Positions 1 through 8,835 of a DNA stretch of 40,037 bases are shown one piece after another. Location: NCBI GenBank assembly GCA_902795065.1, contig CADBJR010000032.1:1-40037 (forward strand), read 5' to 3'. The notes beneath the pieces are model-generated. The model saw nothing but the letters and a program-made list of their open reading frames with translations. It was not told the origin of the DNA and made no database searches. Both the position numbers and the translations under genes were made by a program. Source of the DNA: an uncultured Coriobacteriaceae bacterium (GTDB taxonomy: Bacteria > Actinomycetota > Coriobacteriia > Coriobacteriales > Atopobiaceae). Each line of letters starts with the position of its first letter. The stretch's first letter is position 1.

Positions 1-19
1 CAAAAGGAAGGAAATCACC

Positions 20-1279
20 ATGAACACCAAGCTCACCCGTCGTTCGTTCCTCGGCGCCGGCCTCACCGGTGCCGCCCTCGCGCTCGCCGCTTGCGGCGGC
101 AATGGCGGCAACGAGGGCGGCGACGCTCCCGCTCCCGAGGGCGGCGAGGCTGCTCCCGCCGAGGCCGGTATGAAGGTCGGTCTCATCTGCCTGCACGATG
201 AGAACTCCACCTACGACCTCAACTTCATCAACGGCTTCAAGGAGGCCATGGCCAACCTCGGCATCGCCGACGGCGACTACATGATCAAGACCAACATCCC
301 CGAGGGCCAGGAGTGCTACGACGCCGCCGCCGACCTCGCCGATGCCGGCTGCGCCGTCATCTTCGCCGACTCCTTCGGCCATGAGGACTACATGATCCAG
401 GCTGCCAAGGAGTTCCCCGAGGTCCAGTTCTGCCACGCCACCGGCACCAAGGCCCACACCGAGGGCCTGGCCAACTACCACAACGCCTTCGCCTCCATCT
501 ACGAGGGCCGCTTCCTCGCCGGCGTCGCCGCTGGCCTGAAGCTCCAGGAGATCGCCGAGGCCGGCAAGCTCAAGGGCGAGACCCCCAAGATGGGCTACGT
601 GGGTGCCTTCACCTACGCCGAGGTCGTCTCCGGCTACACCTCGTTCTTCCTGGGCGCCAAGTCCATCGTCCCCGAAGTCACCATGGACGTCACCTTCACC
701 GGCTCCTGGTATGACGAGACCGCCGAGAAGGAGGGTGCCACCAAGCTCATCTCCGGCGGCGCCGACCTCATCTCCCAGCACGCCGACTCCATGGGCGCCC
801 CCACCGCCTGCGAGAACGCCGGCATCCCCGACGTCTCCTACAACGGCTCCACCAAGGACGCCTGCCCCAACACCTTCATCGTGTCCTCCCGCATCGACTG
901 GGCTCCCTATTACGAGTTCGTCGTGAACGCCACCAAGAACGGCGAGGCCGTCCCCGCCGACTGGACCGGCACCCTTGCCACCGGCTCCGTCAAGCTGACC
1001 GAGGTCAACGAGGCCGTCGCCGCCGCCGGTACCGCCGACAAGATCGCCGAGGTCCAGGCCGGCCTCGAGAACGGCACCATCCACGTCTTCGACACCGCCA
1101 ACTTCACCGTCGGCGGCGAGACCCTCACCAGCTATCTCGCCGACGTCGACACCGACGCCGCCTACGAGGGCGACACCGAGGTCATCGCCGACGGCTACTT
1201 CCACGAGTCCGAGTACCGTTCCGCTCCGTACTTCGACCTCAAGATCGACGGCATCAACCTGCTCGACACCGCGTTCTAG
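20..1279 (+). CDS. BMP/PnrA-family substrate-binding lipoprotein (probable nucleoside ABC uptake)
   Basis: Extracellular binding protein of a basic-membrane-protein (BMP, PnrA-like) ABC importer; characterised relatives bind purine nucleosides. The 419-aa protein begins with a twin-arginine stretch (TRRSFLG, residues 6-12), a hydrophobic segment and the lipobox L-A-A-C with Cys25 as lipid anchor. A Gly/Glu/Pro/Ala-rich linker follows, then the mature domain from about residue 50 (MKVGLICLHDENS). The start is supported by GGAAGGA a few bases upstream. An ATPase and two permeases of the same importer type follow on the same strand, which supports the assignment. A strong terminator lies directly after the gene, as is common where the binding protein is made in excess of the membrane parts. 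The substrate is inferred from the family and not visible in the sequence. Confidence 0.9.
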   Translation: MNTKLTRRSFLGAGLTGAALALAACGGNGGNEGGDAPAPEGGEAAPAEAGMKVGLICLHDENSTYDLNFINGFKEAMANLGIADGDYMIKTNIPEGQECYDAAADLADAGCAVIFADSFGHEDYMIQAAKEFPEVQFCHATGTKAHTEGLANYHNAFASIYEGRFLAGVAAGLKLQEIAEAGKLKGETPKMGYVGAFTYAEVVSGYTSFFLGAKSIVPEVTMDVTFTGSWYDETAEKEGATKLISGGADLISQHADSMGAPTACENAGIPDVSYNGSTKDACPNTFIVSSRIDWAPYYEFVVNATKNGEAVPADWTGTLATGSVKLTEVNEAVAAAGTADKIAEVQAGLENGTIHVFDTANFTVGGETLTSYLADVDTDAAYEGDTEVIADGYFHESEYRSAPYFDLKIDGINLLDTAF

Positions 1280-1294
1280 GAACACTGGTCTTCC

Positions 1295-1326
1295 GGGCGG
1301 CCTTCCCACGGGGAGGTCGCCCTTTT
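1295..1326 (+). terminator. Rho-independent terminator after the BMP lipoprotein gene
   Basis: A 13-pair stem (GGGCGGCCTTCCC with GGGGAGGTCGCCC, including G-T pairs) is followed by TTTT. It would end or attenuate transcription between the binding protein and the ABC genes. Confidence 0.8.
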
Positions 1327-1330
1327 CACC

Positions 1331-1482
1331 GGTGCCATTTCCGGGTTTGAACAGAGTTTGAACAGAGGGACGGAGGATTCGTTCATCCGTCTCTCGGATG
1401 AACGAATCCTCCGTCCCTCTGTTCAAACTCTGTTCAAACGGACGAATCCTCCGTCCCTCTGTTCAACCCCGGAAATGGCACC
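1331..1482. repeat. Composite long-palindrome repeat (GGGACGG family, element 1)
   Basis: Perfect 45-bp inverted arms (1345-1389 and 1395-1439) surround a 5-nt loop. The right half is then partly repeated in direct orientation at 1440-1466. An outer inverted repeat of 15 bp (1331-1345 and 1468-1482, GGTGCCATTTCCGGG) encloses everything. Each arm carries a tandem TTTGAACAGAG and the core GGGACGG at 1367-1373. The element sits between the lipoprotein gene and the ATPase gene of one transport system. No ORF is supported inside it. It resembles a REPIN or MITE; the class is inferred from shape only. Confidence 0.8.
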
Positions 1483-1506
1483 TACGACGTTCGATGATTG
1501 GAAGCT

Positions 1507-3042
1507 ATGGACACGAGAACCCCAGCTGTGCGCATGCGGGGCATCACCAAGGAGTTCGCCGGCAAGGTCGTGGCCAACAAGGACGTTGACCTCGACATCT
1601 ACCGCGGCGAGATCCTCGCGCTCCTCGGTGAGAACGGCTCCGGCAAGACCACGCTCATGAACATGCTGTCGGGCATCTACTTCCCCGACAGCGGCTCGAT
1701 CGAGATCGACGGCGAGCCGGTGGTGATCTCCTCGCCCAAGATCGCCTACGACCACGGCATCGGCATGATCCACCAGCACTTCAAGCTGGTGAACGTCTTC
1801 ACGGCCGCCGAGAACATCGTGCTCGGCCTGGTGGACAACCGCAGGTTCGACCTTGCAGCCGCCGCCGCGAAGATCAACGAGATCTGCGATGCCTACGGCT
1901 TCGACGTGGACCCCTACCAGAAGGTCTACGACATGTCCGTGTCGCAGAAGCAGACGGTCGAGATCGTCAAGCTGCTGTTCCGCGGCGCCGACATCCTCAT
2001 CCTCGACGAGCCCACGGCCGTGCTCACCCCGCAGGAGACCGACAAGCTCTTCGCGGTGCTGCGCAACATGCGCGACGACGGCAAGGCGATCATCATCATC
2101 ACCCACAAGCTCCACGAGGTGCTCGACATCTCCGACCGCGTGGCGATCCTGCGCAAGGGCGAGCATGTGGGCGACATGGTGACGTCCGCGACCACATCGC
2201 AGGAGATGACCAACATGATGGTCGGCCATCAGGTCACCCTGAACATCGACCGTCCCGAGCCCGTGAACACGTTCGAGCGCATCCGCGTCGAGGGCCTCAC
2301 CGTGGTCGACCACGAGGGCGTCGTCAAGCTCGACGACGTGTCGTTCTCGATGAACGCGGGCGAGATCCTCGGCATCGCGGGCATCTCAGGCTGCGGCCAG
2401 AAGGAGCTGCTGGAGGCCATCGCCGGCCTGCAGCCGGTCCAGAAGGGCAGCATCGACTACCTGCACCGCGACGGCAGGGTCGAGAGCCTCATCGGCAAGG
2501 ACCCCCTCGAGATCGCCGCGATCGGCGTCGCCCTCTCCTTCGTGCCCGAGGACCGCTTGGGCATGGGCCTGGTCGCCAACATGGACCTCGCCGACAACAT
2601 GATGCTGCGTTCCTTCAGGAACGGGCACTCGGTCTTCACCGACCGCAAGGCGCCCGCGCATCTTGCGGAGAAGGTCGTCGAGGAGCTCGAGGTCAACACG
2701 CCGAGCATCCACACCGCGGTGCGCAGGCTCTCGGGCGGCAACGTGCAGAAGGTGCTCGTCGGCCGCGAGATCGCGTCGGCACCGAGGGTGCTCCTCTCGG
2801 CCTACGCGGTGCGCGGCCTCGACGTCAACTCGTCGTATCTGATCTACGACCTGCTCAACGAGCAGAAGCGCAAGGGCGTCGCCGTTGTGTACGTGGGCGA
2901 GGACCTCGACGTGCTGCTCGAGCTCTGCGACCGCATCCTCGTCCTGTGCGGCGGCAAGGTGAGCGGCATCGTCGATGGCCGCACCGCCACCAAGAACGAG
3001 GTCGGATTCATGATGACCAAGCTGGGAGGAGGTGAGGCATAA
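1507..3042 (+). CDS. ABC transporter ATPase, two nucleotide-binding domains (nucleoside importer type)
   Basis: Energises the BMP-type importer. Two ABC domains lie in one 511-aa chain. The first has Walker A GENGSGKTT (about residue 41), Q-loop HQHF and Walker B ILILDEPTAV. The second has the degenerate Walker A GISGCGQKE usual for this family, signature LSGGNVQK and a VRGLDV Walker B region. Two deviations are visible: the first signature reads MSVSQKQ where family members usually have LSVGEQQ, and the second Walker B region has AVRGLD for PTRGLD. ATG 1507 is preferred. A TTG at 1498 in frame would add three residues, and GGAAG just upstream gives only a closely spaced ribosome-binding site. 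The permease gene starts immediately after the stop codon, so the genes are co-transcribed. Confidence 0.9.
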   Translation: MDTRTPAVRMRGITKEFAGKVVANKDVDLDIYRGEILALLGENGSGKTTLMNMLSGIYFPDSGSIEIDGEPVVISSPKIAYDHGIGMIHQHFKLVNVFTAAENIVLGLVDNRRFDLAAAAAKINEICDAYGFDVDPYQKVYDMSVSQKQTVEIVKLLFRGADILILDEPTAVLTPQETDKLFAVLRNMRDDGKAIIIITHKLHEVLDISDRVAILRKGEHVGDMVTSATTSQEMTNMMVGHQVTLNIDRPEPVNTFERIRVEGLTVVDHEGVVKLDDVSFSMNAGEILGIAGISGCGQKELLEAIAGLQPVQKGSIDYLHRDGRVESLIGKDPLEIAAIGVALSFVPEDRLGMGLVANMDLADNMMLRSFRNGHSVFTDRKAPAHLAEKVVEELEVNTPSIHTAVRRLSGGNVQKVLVGREIASAPRVLLSAYAVRGLDVNSSYLIYDLLNEQKRKGVAVVYVGEDLDVLLELCDRILVLCGGKVSGIVDGRTATKNEVGFMMTKLGGGEA

Positions 3043-4122
3043 GTGATCCACATCACCAAACGCAAGGAGATGCCGCTGTGGCAGTCGCTGGCCGTCCGTC
3101 TGGGCGCCATCGTCATCGCGCTCGTGGTCTGCGGCTTCATCACGACCATCACGACGGGCCTCAACCCCATCGACGTGTACGCGACCATGATCAAGGGCGC
3201 CTTCGGCACCGCCCGCAAGACCTGGACGCTCCTCCAGGAGCTGGCCATCCTGCTCTGCATCTCCGTGGCGCTCACGCCCGCGTTCCGCATGAGGTTCTGG
3301 AACCTCGGCGGCGAGGGCCAGATCCTCATCGGCTGCTTCGCATCCGCCGCCTGCATGATTCTGCTCGGCGATAAGGTCCCCAATGCCGTGCTCATCCTCA
3401 TCATGTTCGTGACATCGGTGGCGGCGGGCGCCATCTGGGCGCTTATCCCCGCCATCTTCAAGGCGCGCTGGAACACCAACGAGACGCTCTTCACCCTGAT
3501 GATGAACTACGTGGCGACGCAGATTGTCGCATACTTCGTCATCGTGTGGGAGGTCCCCAAGGGCTCCGGCAACATCGGCATCATCAACCAGTCCACCGAG
3601 GCCGGATGGTTCCCGGTGATCGGCGGCCAGAAGTACCTGCTCAACGTGGTGCTGGTCGCGATTGTCACGGTGCTCATGTACATCTACCTCAACTACAGCA
3701 AGCAGGGCTACGAGATCTCCGTCGTCGGCGAGAGCACCAACACGGCCCGCTATGTGGGCATCAAGGTCGACAGGGTCATCCTGCGCACCCTGCTCATCTC
3801 CGGCGCCATCTGCGGCTTCGCCGGCCTGCTGCTGGTCGCGGGCACCAACCACACGCTCACCACCACGCTTGCGGGCGGACGCGGCTTCACGGCCGTCATG
3901 GTGGCGTGGCTCGCCAAGTTCAACCCGCTCGTGATGATCGCATCGAGCTTCCTGCTGGTCTTCATGGACAGCGGCGCCGGCGAGATCTCGATGGCGTTCG
4001 GCCTCAACCACAGCTTCGGCGCCATCCTCACCGGCATCATCCTGTTCTTCATCATCGGATGCGAGTTCTTCATCACCTACAAGGTCAATTTCGCCAAGAA
4101 GGAGGGTGAGACCAATGCTTGA
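3043..4122 (+). CDS. ABC transporter permease 1 (nucleoside/BMP importer type, BPD_transp_2)
   Basis: First integral membrane subunit of the importer, 359 aa, with about eight to nine hydrophobic segments. Family features include the RFWNLGGEGQILIG stretch near residue 85 and a large conserved block VGESTNTARYVGIKVDRVI on the cytoplasmic side. It starts with GTG directly after the ATPase stop, preceded by GGAGGTG. Its 3' end overlaps the start of the second permease by 8 bp, indicating translational coupling. It should pair with the second permease to form the channel. Confidence 0.9.
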   Translation: MIHITKRKEMPLWQSLAVRLGAIVIALVVCGFITTITTGLNPIDVYATMIKGAFGTARKTWTLLQELAILLCISVALTPAFRMRFWNLGGEGQILIGCFASAACMILLGDKVPNAVLILIMFVTSVAAGAIWALIPAIFKARWNTNETLFTLMMNYVATQIVAYFVIVWEVPKGSGNIGIINQSTEAGWFPVIGGQKYLLNVVLVAIVTVLMYIYLNYSKQGYEISVVGESTNTARYVGIKVDRVILRTLLISGAICGFAGLLLVAGTNHTLTTTLAGGRGFTAVMVAWLAKFNPLVMIASSFLLVFMDSGAGEISMAFGLNHSFGAILTGIILFFIIGCEFFITYKVNFAKKEGETNA

Positions 4123-5054
4123 TCTGGTGTCCTTCATCCCCCGTGCCGTGGCGCAGGGCATCCCCCTGCTCTTCGGCAGCACCGGTGAGATCGTTACCGA
4201 GAAGTCCGGCAACCTCAACCTCGGCATTCCCGGCGTCATGTACGTCGGCGGCATCTGCGGCGTTATCGGCTCGTTCCTCTACGAGCGCAGCGTTCCCGAC
4301 CCGTCGATGATCAACCCCGCGCTCGGCGTGGCCATCCCCGTGGGCTGCTGCCTGCTGGGCTCCCTGCTGATGGGCCTGCTCTACTGCTTCCTCACCGTCA
4401 CGCTGCGCGCCAACCAGAACGTGACCGGCCTTGCGATGACCACCTTCGGCGTGGGCTTCGGCAACTTCTTCGGCGGATCGCTCATCAAGCTCACCGGCGC
4501 GACCGTCCCGTCCATCGCCCTGTCGTCCACAAGCAGGCTGTTCCGCACCACGCTCCCGTTCGCGTCCAGCATGGGCTGGTTCGGCAAGATGTTCCTCTCG
4601 TTCGGATTCCTCGCCTACGTGGCCATCGTGATCGCCATCGTCGCGTCGTACATCCTGAACAGGACCAAGATCGGCCTGCAGCTGCGCGCCGTGGGCGAGA
4701 ACCCCGCGACGGCAGACGCCGCCGGCATCAACATCACGCGCTACAAGTACGTCGCCACGTGCCTCGGCTGCATGATCGCAGGCCTCGGCGGCCTCTACTA
4801 CGTGATGGACTATGCGAACGGCGTGTGGTCCAACGACGCCTTCGGCGACCGCGGCTGGCTCGCCATCGCGCTCGTCATCTTCACCATCTGGCGCCCGAAC
4901 GTGAGCATCCCCGCGTCGATCCTGTTCGGCGGCCTGCAAGATGTTCCCGTACGTGGTCACGATCGTGGTGCTCGTGCTCACGAGCCTGCGCAACAAGCGC
5001 GAGAACCAACCGCCGGAAAGCCTCGGCCTGCCATACTTCCGCGAGGAACGTTAA
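4115..5054 (+). pseudogene. ABC transporter permease 2, frameshifted with apparent internal deletion near the 3' end
   Basis: Second membrane subunit of the nucleoside-type importer. ATG 4115 follows GGAGGGTGAGACC. The frame is good up to LFGGL (about codon 274, near 4936), then switches to meaningless Arg/Ala/Pro-rich sequence that would run to 5113. In another frame, from 4938 onward, the expected C-terminus appears: KMFPYVVTIVVLVLTSLRNK and then a SLGLPYFREER ending, stopping with TAA at 5052-5054. In homologues as I recall them, about 15-20 residues lie between these two parts. The simplest reading is a deletion whose length is not a multiple of three. It could be a true mutation that damages the transporter, or an assembly error. 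A conventional caller would report 4115-5113. Confidence 0.8.
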
Positions 5055-5060
5055 CCGAAC

Positions 5061-5089
5061 GCGCGCCCCATACCGGGGCGCGCTTCTTT
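5061..5089 (+). terminator. Rho-independent terminator of the nucleoside ABC operon
   Basis: A perfect 9-bp GC stem (GCGCGCCCC / GGGGCGCGC) with a 5-nt loop is followed by TTCTTT, directly after the true stop of the second permease at 5054. Confidence 0.85.
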
Positions 5090-5096
5090 GATTCGC

Positions 5097-5190
5097 CGAG
5101 GTCGGCATGTTAAAAAGGGACGGGTACAATTTTACGTTTACTCTGCAAAACGTTAAATTGTACCCGTCCCTTTTTAACATGCCGACCTCG
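5097..5190. repeat. Long-palindrome repeat (GGGACGG family, element 2)
   Basis: Two 43-nt inverted arms (5097-5139 and 5148-5190) with one mismatch flank an 8-nt loop. The core GGGACGG lies at 5117-5123 within AAAAAGGGACGGGTACAATT. The right end is 17 bp before the next start codon, so the hairpin lies in the leader of the AAA ATPase gene and just after the previous terminator. No ORF is supported within. Confidence 0.8.
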
Positions 5191-5207
5191 ACCGACACGG
5201 AGCAGAG

Positions 5208-5909
5208 ATGAACGACCTTTTCATCCGCAGCCTGAGCATCGACTGGGACGAGATCCCGGAATCGTCGTACGTGCGCGGCATCACGGCCGTCGCGCGCCTC
5301 GATGGGCTCGTGTTCGAAGGTCCCGTCACGGTCTTCTCGGGCGACAACGGCACGGGCAAGTCCACGCTGCTCGAGGCGATCGCCGTCGCAGCGGGGTTCA
5401 ACGCCGAGGGCGGCACGCGCAACTACCGATTCAGCACCTACGACGACGTGTCGGAGCTCTGCCGCGCCGTGCGACTCGTACGCGGGTTCCGCCGCATCAA
5501 GGTCGGGAGCTTCCTGCGCGCCGAGAGCTTCTTCAACGTGGCGAGCACGGCGATGCGCGAGTACAACGATGACGGCGCCATGGAGGACTGGCATGCCGAG
5601 TCGCATGGCGAGAGCTTCCTGTCGTTTATCACCAAGTACCGCCAGCCCGGCCTCTTCCTCATGGACGAACCCGAGGCGGCCCTCTCCCCGCAGCGCCAGC
5701 TCGTGCTCGCGAAGCATGTCGCCGAGAAGGCGCAGGAGGGTTCCCAGTTCATCATCGCCACGCATTCGCCGATCCTGCTCGCCATCCCCTGCGCGCGGAT
5801 CCTCTCGTTCGACGGCGGGGTCGTCCACGAGTGCGCCTATGATGAGGCAGGCGCCGTCCGGCTCATGCGCTCGTTCCTCGACGATCCCGAGGCGATGCTG
5901 GGAGAGTGA
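5208..5909 (+). CDS. AAA/ABC-like ATPase (COG3910-type predicted ATPase)
   Basis: A soluble stand-alone ATPase of 233 aa. Walker A is GDNGTGKST (residues 45-53), a signature-like SHGES lies at 132-136, Walker B with LMDEPEAALSP lies at about 151-161, and the H-loop is ATHSP (184-188). This layout matches SMC/RecF-like AAA_15/AAA_21 single-domain ATPases and not a transporter ATPase. No permease is adjacent. Family members are often called predicted ATPases of unknown substrate, sometimes near nuclease or defence genes; nothing of that type lies here. ATG 5208 is preceded by GGAGCAGAG. The gene lies alone between the hairpin element and the ACT-domain gene. Confidence 0.8.
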   Translation: MNDLFIRSLSIDWDEIPESSYVRGITAVARLDGLVFEGPVTVFSGDNGTGKSTLLEAIAVAAGFNAEGGTRNYRFSTYDDVSELCRAVRLVRGFRRIKVGSFLRAESFFNVASTAMREYNDDGAMEDWHAESHGESFLSFITKYRQPGLFLMDEPEAALSPQRQLVLAKHVAEKAQEGSQFIIATHSPILLAIPCARILSFDGGVVHECAYDEAGAVRLMRSFLDDPEAMLGE

Positions 5910-5998
5910 GGACTGTAACGCGCCCGTGTCGCCCCGGTATCCCGGGCCTGCACCTGCGCTATCATCGTGTGTGCATCAGCTGAGAGCCAGGAGAACAC

Positions 5999-7411
5999 AT
6001 GCGCAAGACCTACATCACCAACATGCCCGACCAGGCGGGCGCCTTCCTCACCGCAACGCGCGTCATCACCGAGGCGGGAGGCAACATCGTCCGCGTGAAC
6101 TACAACCGTGCGGTCGACACCCACACCCTGCTTATCGAGGTCGACGCGACCGAGGAGCAGCAGGAGGTCATCTCCAAGCGCCTCGAGGAGGTCAAGTACC
6201 TCGTCGACGATCCCGGCATGCGCCAGATCATCCTCATCGAGCTCGTGCTGCCCGACCGTCCCGGCTCGCTCCTGCCCACCCTCGAGATCATCAAGAACCA
6301 CGAGGTCAACATCCCCTATATCAACTCGCAGGAGAACGGCACGCCCTACCAGAACTTCAAGATGGGCCTGCTCGTGGAGAACACCGCCGAGATCAAGGAC
6401 CTGCTCGACGATCTGTCGCAATACTGCGAGGTGCGCGTGCTGGACTACGAGTCCACCGACCGCCTGCTCGACTCCACGATCTTCTACGTGACGTTCGCCA
6501 ACAAGCTGCGCGAGCTGCTCGGTCTCAGCCAAGACGAGACCAACGGCGCCCTCTCGAGCGCCAACAAGGTCATGCAGGTGCTCGACAAGCGCCATGAGTC
6601 GCCGCGCATCGCCTTCGACAACATCCTGCGCTTCGCGAACATGGTGGCCGAGCACCAGGGCGAGCGCTTCCAGCCCACGGTCACCTCGCGCGTGCTCGAT
6701 CCCGAGCTCACGCTGCACATCATCGAGCCTCCGCTCGGCGGCAACACCTACGTGCTCGAGTACTACGAGGCGCTGCTGTTCATCGACTGCGGCCTCGGCT
6801 GCTTCCGCAAGGAGATGATGGGGGTGCTCGACAAGCTCTTCCCGGGCTTCGAGACGCGCCGCAAGAGCATCGTGCTCACCCAGGCCGACGTGGACGCTGC
6901 GGGTCTGGGCAGCATCTTCGACACGGTCTACCTCGTGCGCGACAGCTACGACAGCTTCAAGGCGGAGCAGCGTGGACGCGGAGGCCTGCGCGAGCGCAAG
7001 GCCTCGAATGCGCCCTTCGTCGCGCTTTCCAAGATCGTCTCCGACTACGAGCCCCCGCAGCTGGGCCATTGCGCCGTCATCGGCGAGCGCACGGGCGATG
7101 ACCCGCTGGAGTTCATCGGGTCGATCCGCTTCGGCAACTGGTTCTTCGAGGTGCTCGAGGGAGCCGGCGGCCACGTCGCGGGCGAGACGGTCGTCGCCTG
7201 CCCGGAGCTTAGAATCGTCTTCACGGGCGATCTGGTCGTGAACGAGGAGGGCATGTCGCTTGAGCAGCAGGAGTACGAGGCGCTCCAGCCCTACCTGCTG
7301 ACCAGCTACGATGCCAATCCCGCGCTGGCGGACGCCTGCCGCGCCGAGCTTGCCGAGCGCTATGCCGGCTACACCGTGCTGCCCGGCCGCGGTCCCGTGA
7401 TGTGGGCGTGA
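5999..7411 (+). CDS. ACT-domain plus metallo-beta-lactamase-like protein with altered metal site
   Basis: Unusual fusion of 470 aa. Residues 1-70 and about 75-150 look like two ACT ligand-binding modules (MPDQAGAFLTATRVITEAGG; LPDRPGSLLPTLEIIKNHEV). From about residue 235 a metallo-beta-lactamase fold follows (PPLGGNTYVLEYYEALLFIDCG; GGHVAGETVV; RIVFTGDLVVN). In related clostridial proteins, as I recall them, the metal motif reads THADVDHCG; here it is TQADVDAAG (Q295, D297, D299, A300), so both histidines are missing. The later His in GGHV and Asp in TGD remain. The protein may therefore be a ligand sensor and not a hydrolase. ATG follows AGGAGAACAC. The downstream esterase gene overlaps its end, suggesting coupling. 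Confidence 0.75.
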   Translation: MRKTYITNMPDQAGAFLTATRVITEAGGNIVRVNYNRAVDTHTLLIEVDATEEQQEVISKRLEEVKYLVDDPGMRQIILIELVLPDRPGSLLPTLEIIKNHEVNIPYINSQENGTPYQNFKMGLLVENTAEIKDLLDDLSQYCEVRVLDYESTDRLLDSTIFYVTFANKLRELLGLSQDETNGALSSANKVMQVLDKRHESPRIAFDNILRFANMVAEHQGERFQPTVTSRVLDPELTLHIIEPPLGGNTYVLEYYEALLFIDCGLGCFRKEMMGVLDKLFPGFETRRKSIVLTQADVDAAGLGSIFDTVYLVRDSYDSFKAEQRGRGGLRERKASNAPFVALSKIVSDYEPPQLGHCAVIGERTGDDPLEFIGSIRFGNWFFEVLEGAGGHVAGETVVACPELRIVFTGDLVVNEEGMSLEQQEYEALQPYLLTSYDANPALADACRAELAERYAGYTVLPGRGPVMWA

Positions 7412-8244
7412 CGGAAACGACAACCGAGAAGCGTTCTATAGAGGCGGCGAACCATCCGCTGAAGCTGCTTGCGGTCCGTCCGAAAACCCAATCCGGAAAG
7501 CTGCCGGGCGTGCTGTGGATCCACGGCGGCGGGTACCGCTTGGGTATGGCGGGGATGGTGCACATGTCGCGCATGGCGCCGCTTGTCGCTGCAGGCGAGG
7601 CTGTGGCCGTCTCGCCCGAGTACCGTCTAGCGGATTCCGCACCATATCCCGCAGCCCTCGACGATTGCTATGCCGCGCTCCTGTGGCTGCGCGATCATGC
7701 TGATGAGCTGGGCGTTGCCTCCGACCAGATCTTCGTGGGCGGGGAGAGCGCGGGCGGCGGTCTTGCGGTAGCGACGTGCCTGCTCGCGCGTGACCGCGGC
7801 GAGGTTTCCGTGGCCTACCAGATGCCGCTCTACCCGATGCTCGACTGGCGCGATACCGAAAGCTCGCGCGACAACCATGGCCGCGTGTGGAACACCAAGC
7901 GCAACCACTGGGGTTGGAAGGGCTACCTCGGCGATCTGTGGGGGAGCGACGACGTGCCTGCGTACGCCTCGCCGGCGCTTGCCGAGGACCTCTCGGGCAT
8001 GCCGCCCTGCTACACCTTCGTGAACGACGGCGAACCGTTCTTCTCCGAGACCCTCACGTATGTGCGCAGGCTCCAGGCTGCGGGTGTGCCTGCGGAATGC
8101 AACGTCTACCATGGCGATATGCATGCGTTCGACATGCTCACGCCCTGGACGCGCAATGCCAAGGATGCAACGGCTGCCTTCGAGGCGCACTTCGCCGCTG
8201 CTACCGCGCGTTACCGCGCCGCTCAGCGAGAGGGAGTTTCCTGA
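7402..8244 (+). CDS. Alpha/beta hydrolase, hormone-sensitive-lipase/acetyl-esterase type
   Basis: Predicted carboxylesterase of 280 aa with the HSL-family oxyanion motif HGGG (41-44), nucleophile motif GESAGGG with Ser116, and a His in HGDMHAF near residue 240. The likely acid lies in the NDGEPFF segment near 213. No signal peptide is present, so it is cytoplasmic. The start is uncertain: the GTG at 7402 overlaps the end of the previous gene, and a second GTG at 7408 is possible; neither has a clear ribosome-binding site, so translation may be coupled. Small acyl or acetyl esters are the expected substrates, possibly from sugars given the neighbouring GH3 gene; this is inference. Confidence 0.8.
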   Translation: MGVTETTTEKRSIEAANHPLKLLAVRPKTQSGKLPGVLWIHGGGYRLGMAGMVHMSRMAPLVAAGEAVAVSPEYRLADSAPYPAALDDCYAALLWLRDHADELGVASDQIFVGGESAGGGLAVATCLLARDRGEVSVAYQMPLYPMLDWRDTESSRDNHGRVWNTKRNHWGWKGYLGDLWGSDDVPAYASPALAEDLSGMPPCYTFVNDGEPFFSETLTYVRRLQAAGVPAECNVYHGDMHAFDMLTPWTRNAKDATAAFEAHFAAATARYRAAQREGVS

Positions 8245-8263
8245 GCTTGCCTAAGGAGCAGCC

Positions 8264-8806
8264 CTACTTCTTGCTAATCTGCTCCAAGCCCGAATAGAAG
8301 ATCTCGCGCAGCAGCTTCTGCACCTCGTTGAAGTGCTTGCTCCGCTTCCATCCCATCTGGTTGTTCACGGCGATATTGCCCGAAGCGGCGAAGATGAACA
8401 CGAGGCGGGCGGTCTCCTCATCAAGGCCTGAACGCTCCATGACCTGCGGAATCCCCTCTTTGCCCCCGCGCTCCAGGATATGGCGCGTCACGTGCGGGAG
8501 CGTATCGGAGCCCTCGTAGAGGAGGCGGTAGTCGTCATTGGCGGGAACGCGCTGGCAGAGCGTGTGCTCCCGCTCGCTGAAGGGAGGTTCCTCGTCGAGC
8601 GCCTCGTCTATCACCGCATCGAGCAGGTCGTATTTATCCACATAGTGAAGATAGAAGGTTCCGCGGTTGATCTCGGCAATGCGGCAGATGTCAGCAACCG
8701 ATGTCTTGTCGAAGCCCTTCTCACGCAACAGCTCGAAGAAGGCCTCGCGGATGACCTGCTTGGTGTAACGTGTGCGCCTATCCTCGCGCTTTGCCTGCTC
8801 TTCCAC
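8264..8806 (-). CDS. TetR/AcrR-family transcriptional regulator
   Basis: DNA-binding one-component regulator. The N-terminal helix-turn-helix is clear (TKQVIREAFFELLREKGFDKT then VADICRIAEINRGTFYLHY), followed by a C-terminal ligand domain ending in FYSGLEQISKK. GTG at 8806 is preferred because GGGGTGG lies a few bases upstream; a TTG at 8824 would add six residues. The gene is divergent from the GH3 gene starting at 8973, and the shared spacer has inverted repeats, so it probably controls that gene and itself. It is convergent with the esterase gene, 19 bp away. Confidence 0.88.
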   Translation of the reverse strand: MEEQAKREDRRTRYTKQVIREAFFELLREKGFDKTSVADICRIAEINRGTFYLHYVDKYDLLDAVIDEALDEEPPFSEREHTLCQRVPANDDYRLLYEGSDTLPHVTRHILERGGKEGIPQVMERSGLDEETARLVFIFAASGNIAVNNQMGWKRSKHFNEVQKLLREIFYSGLEQISKK

Positions 8807-8835
8807 TGGAAACCACCCCAACAATATTCGAGTTC

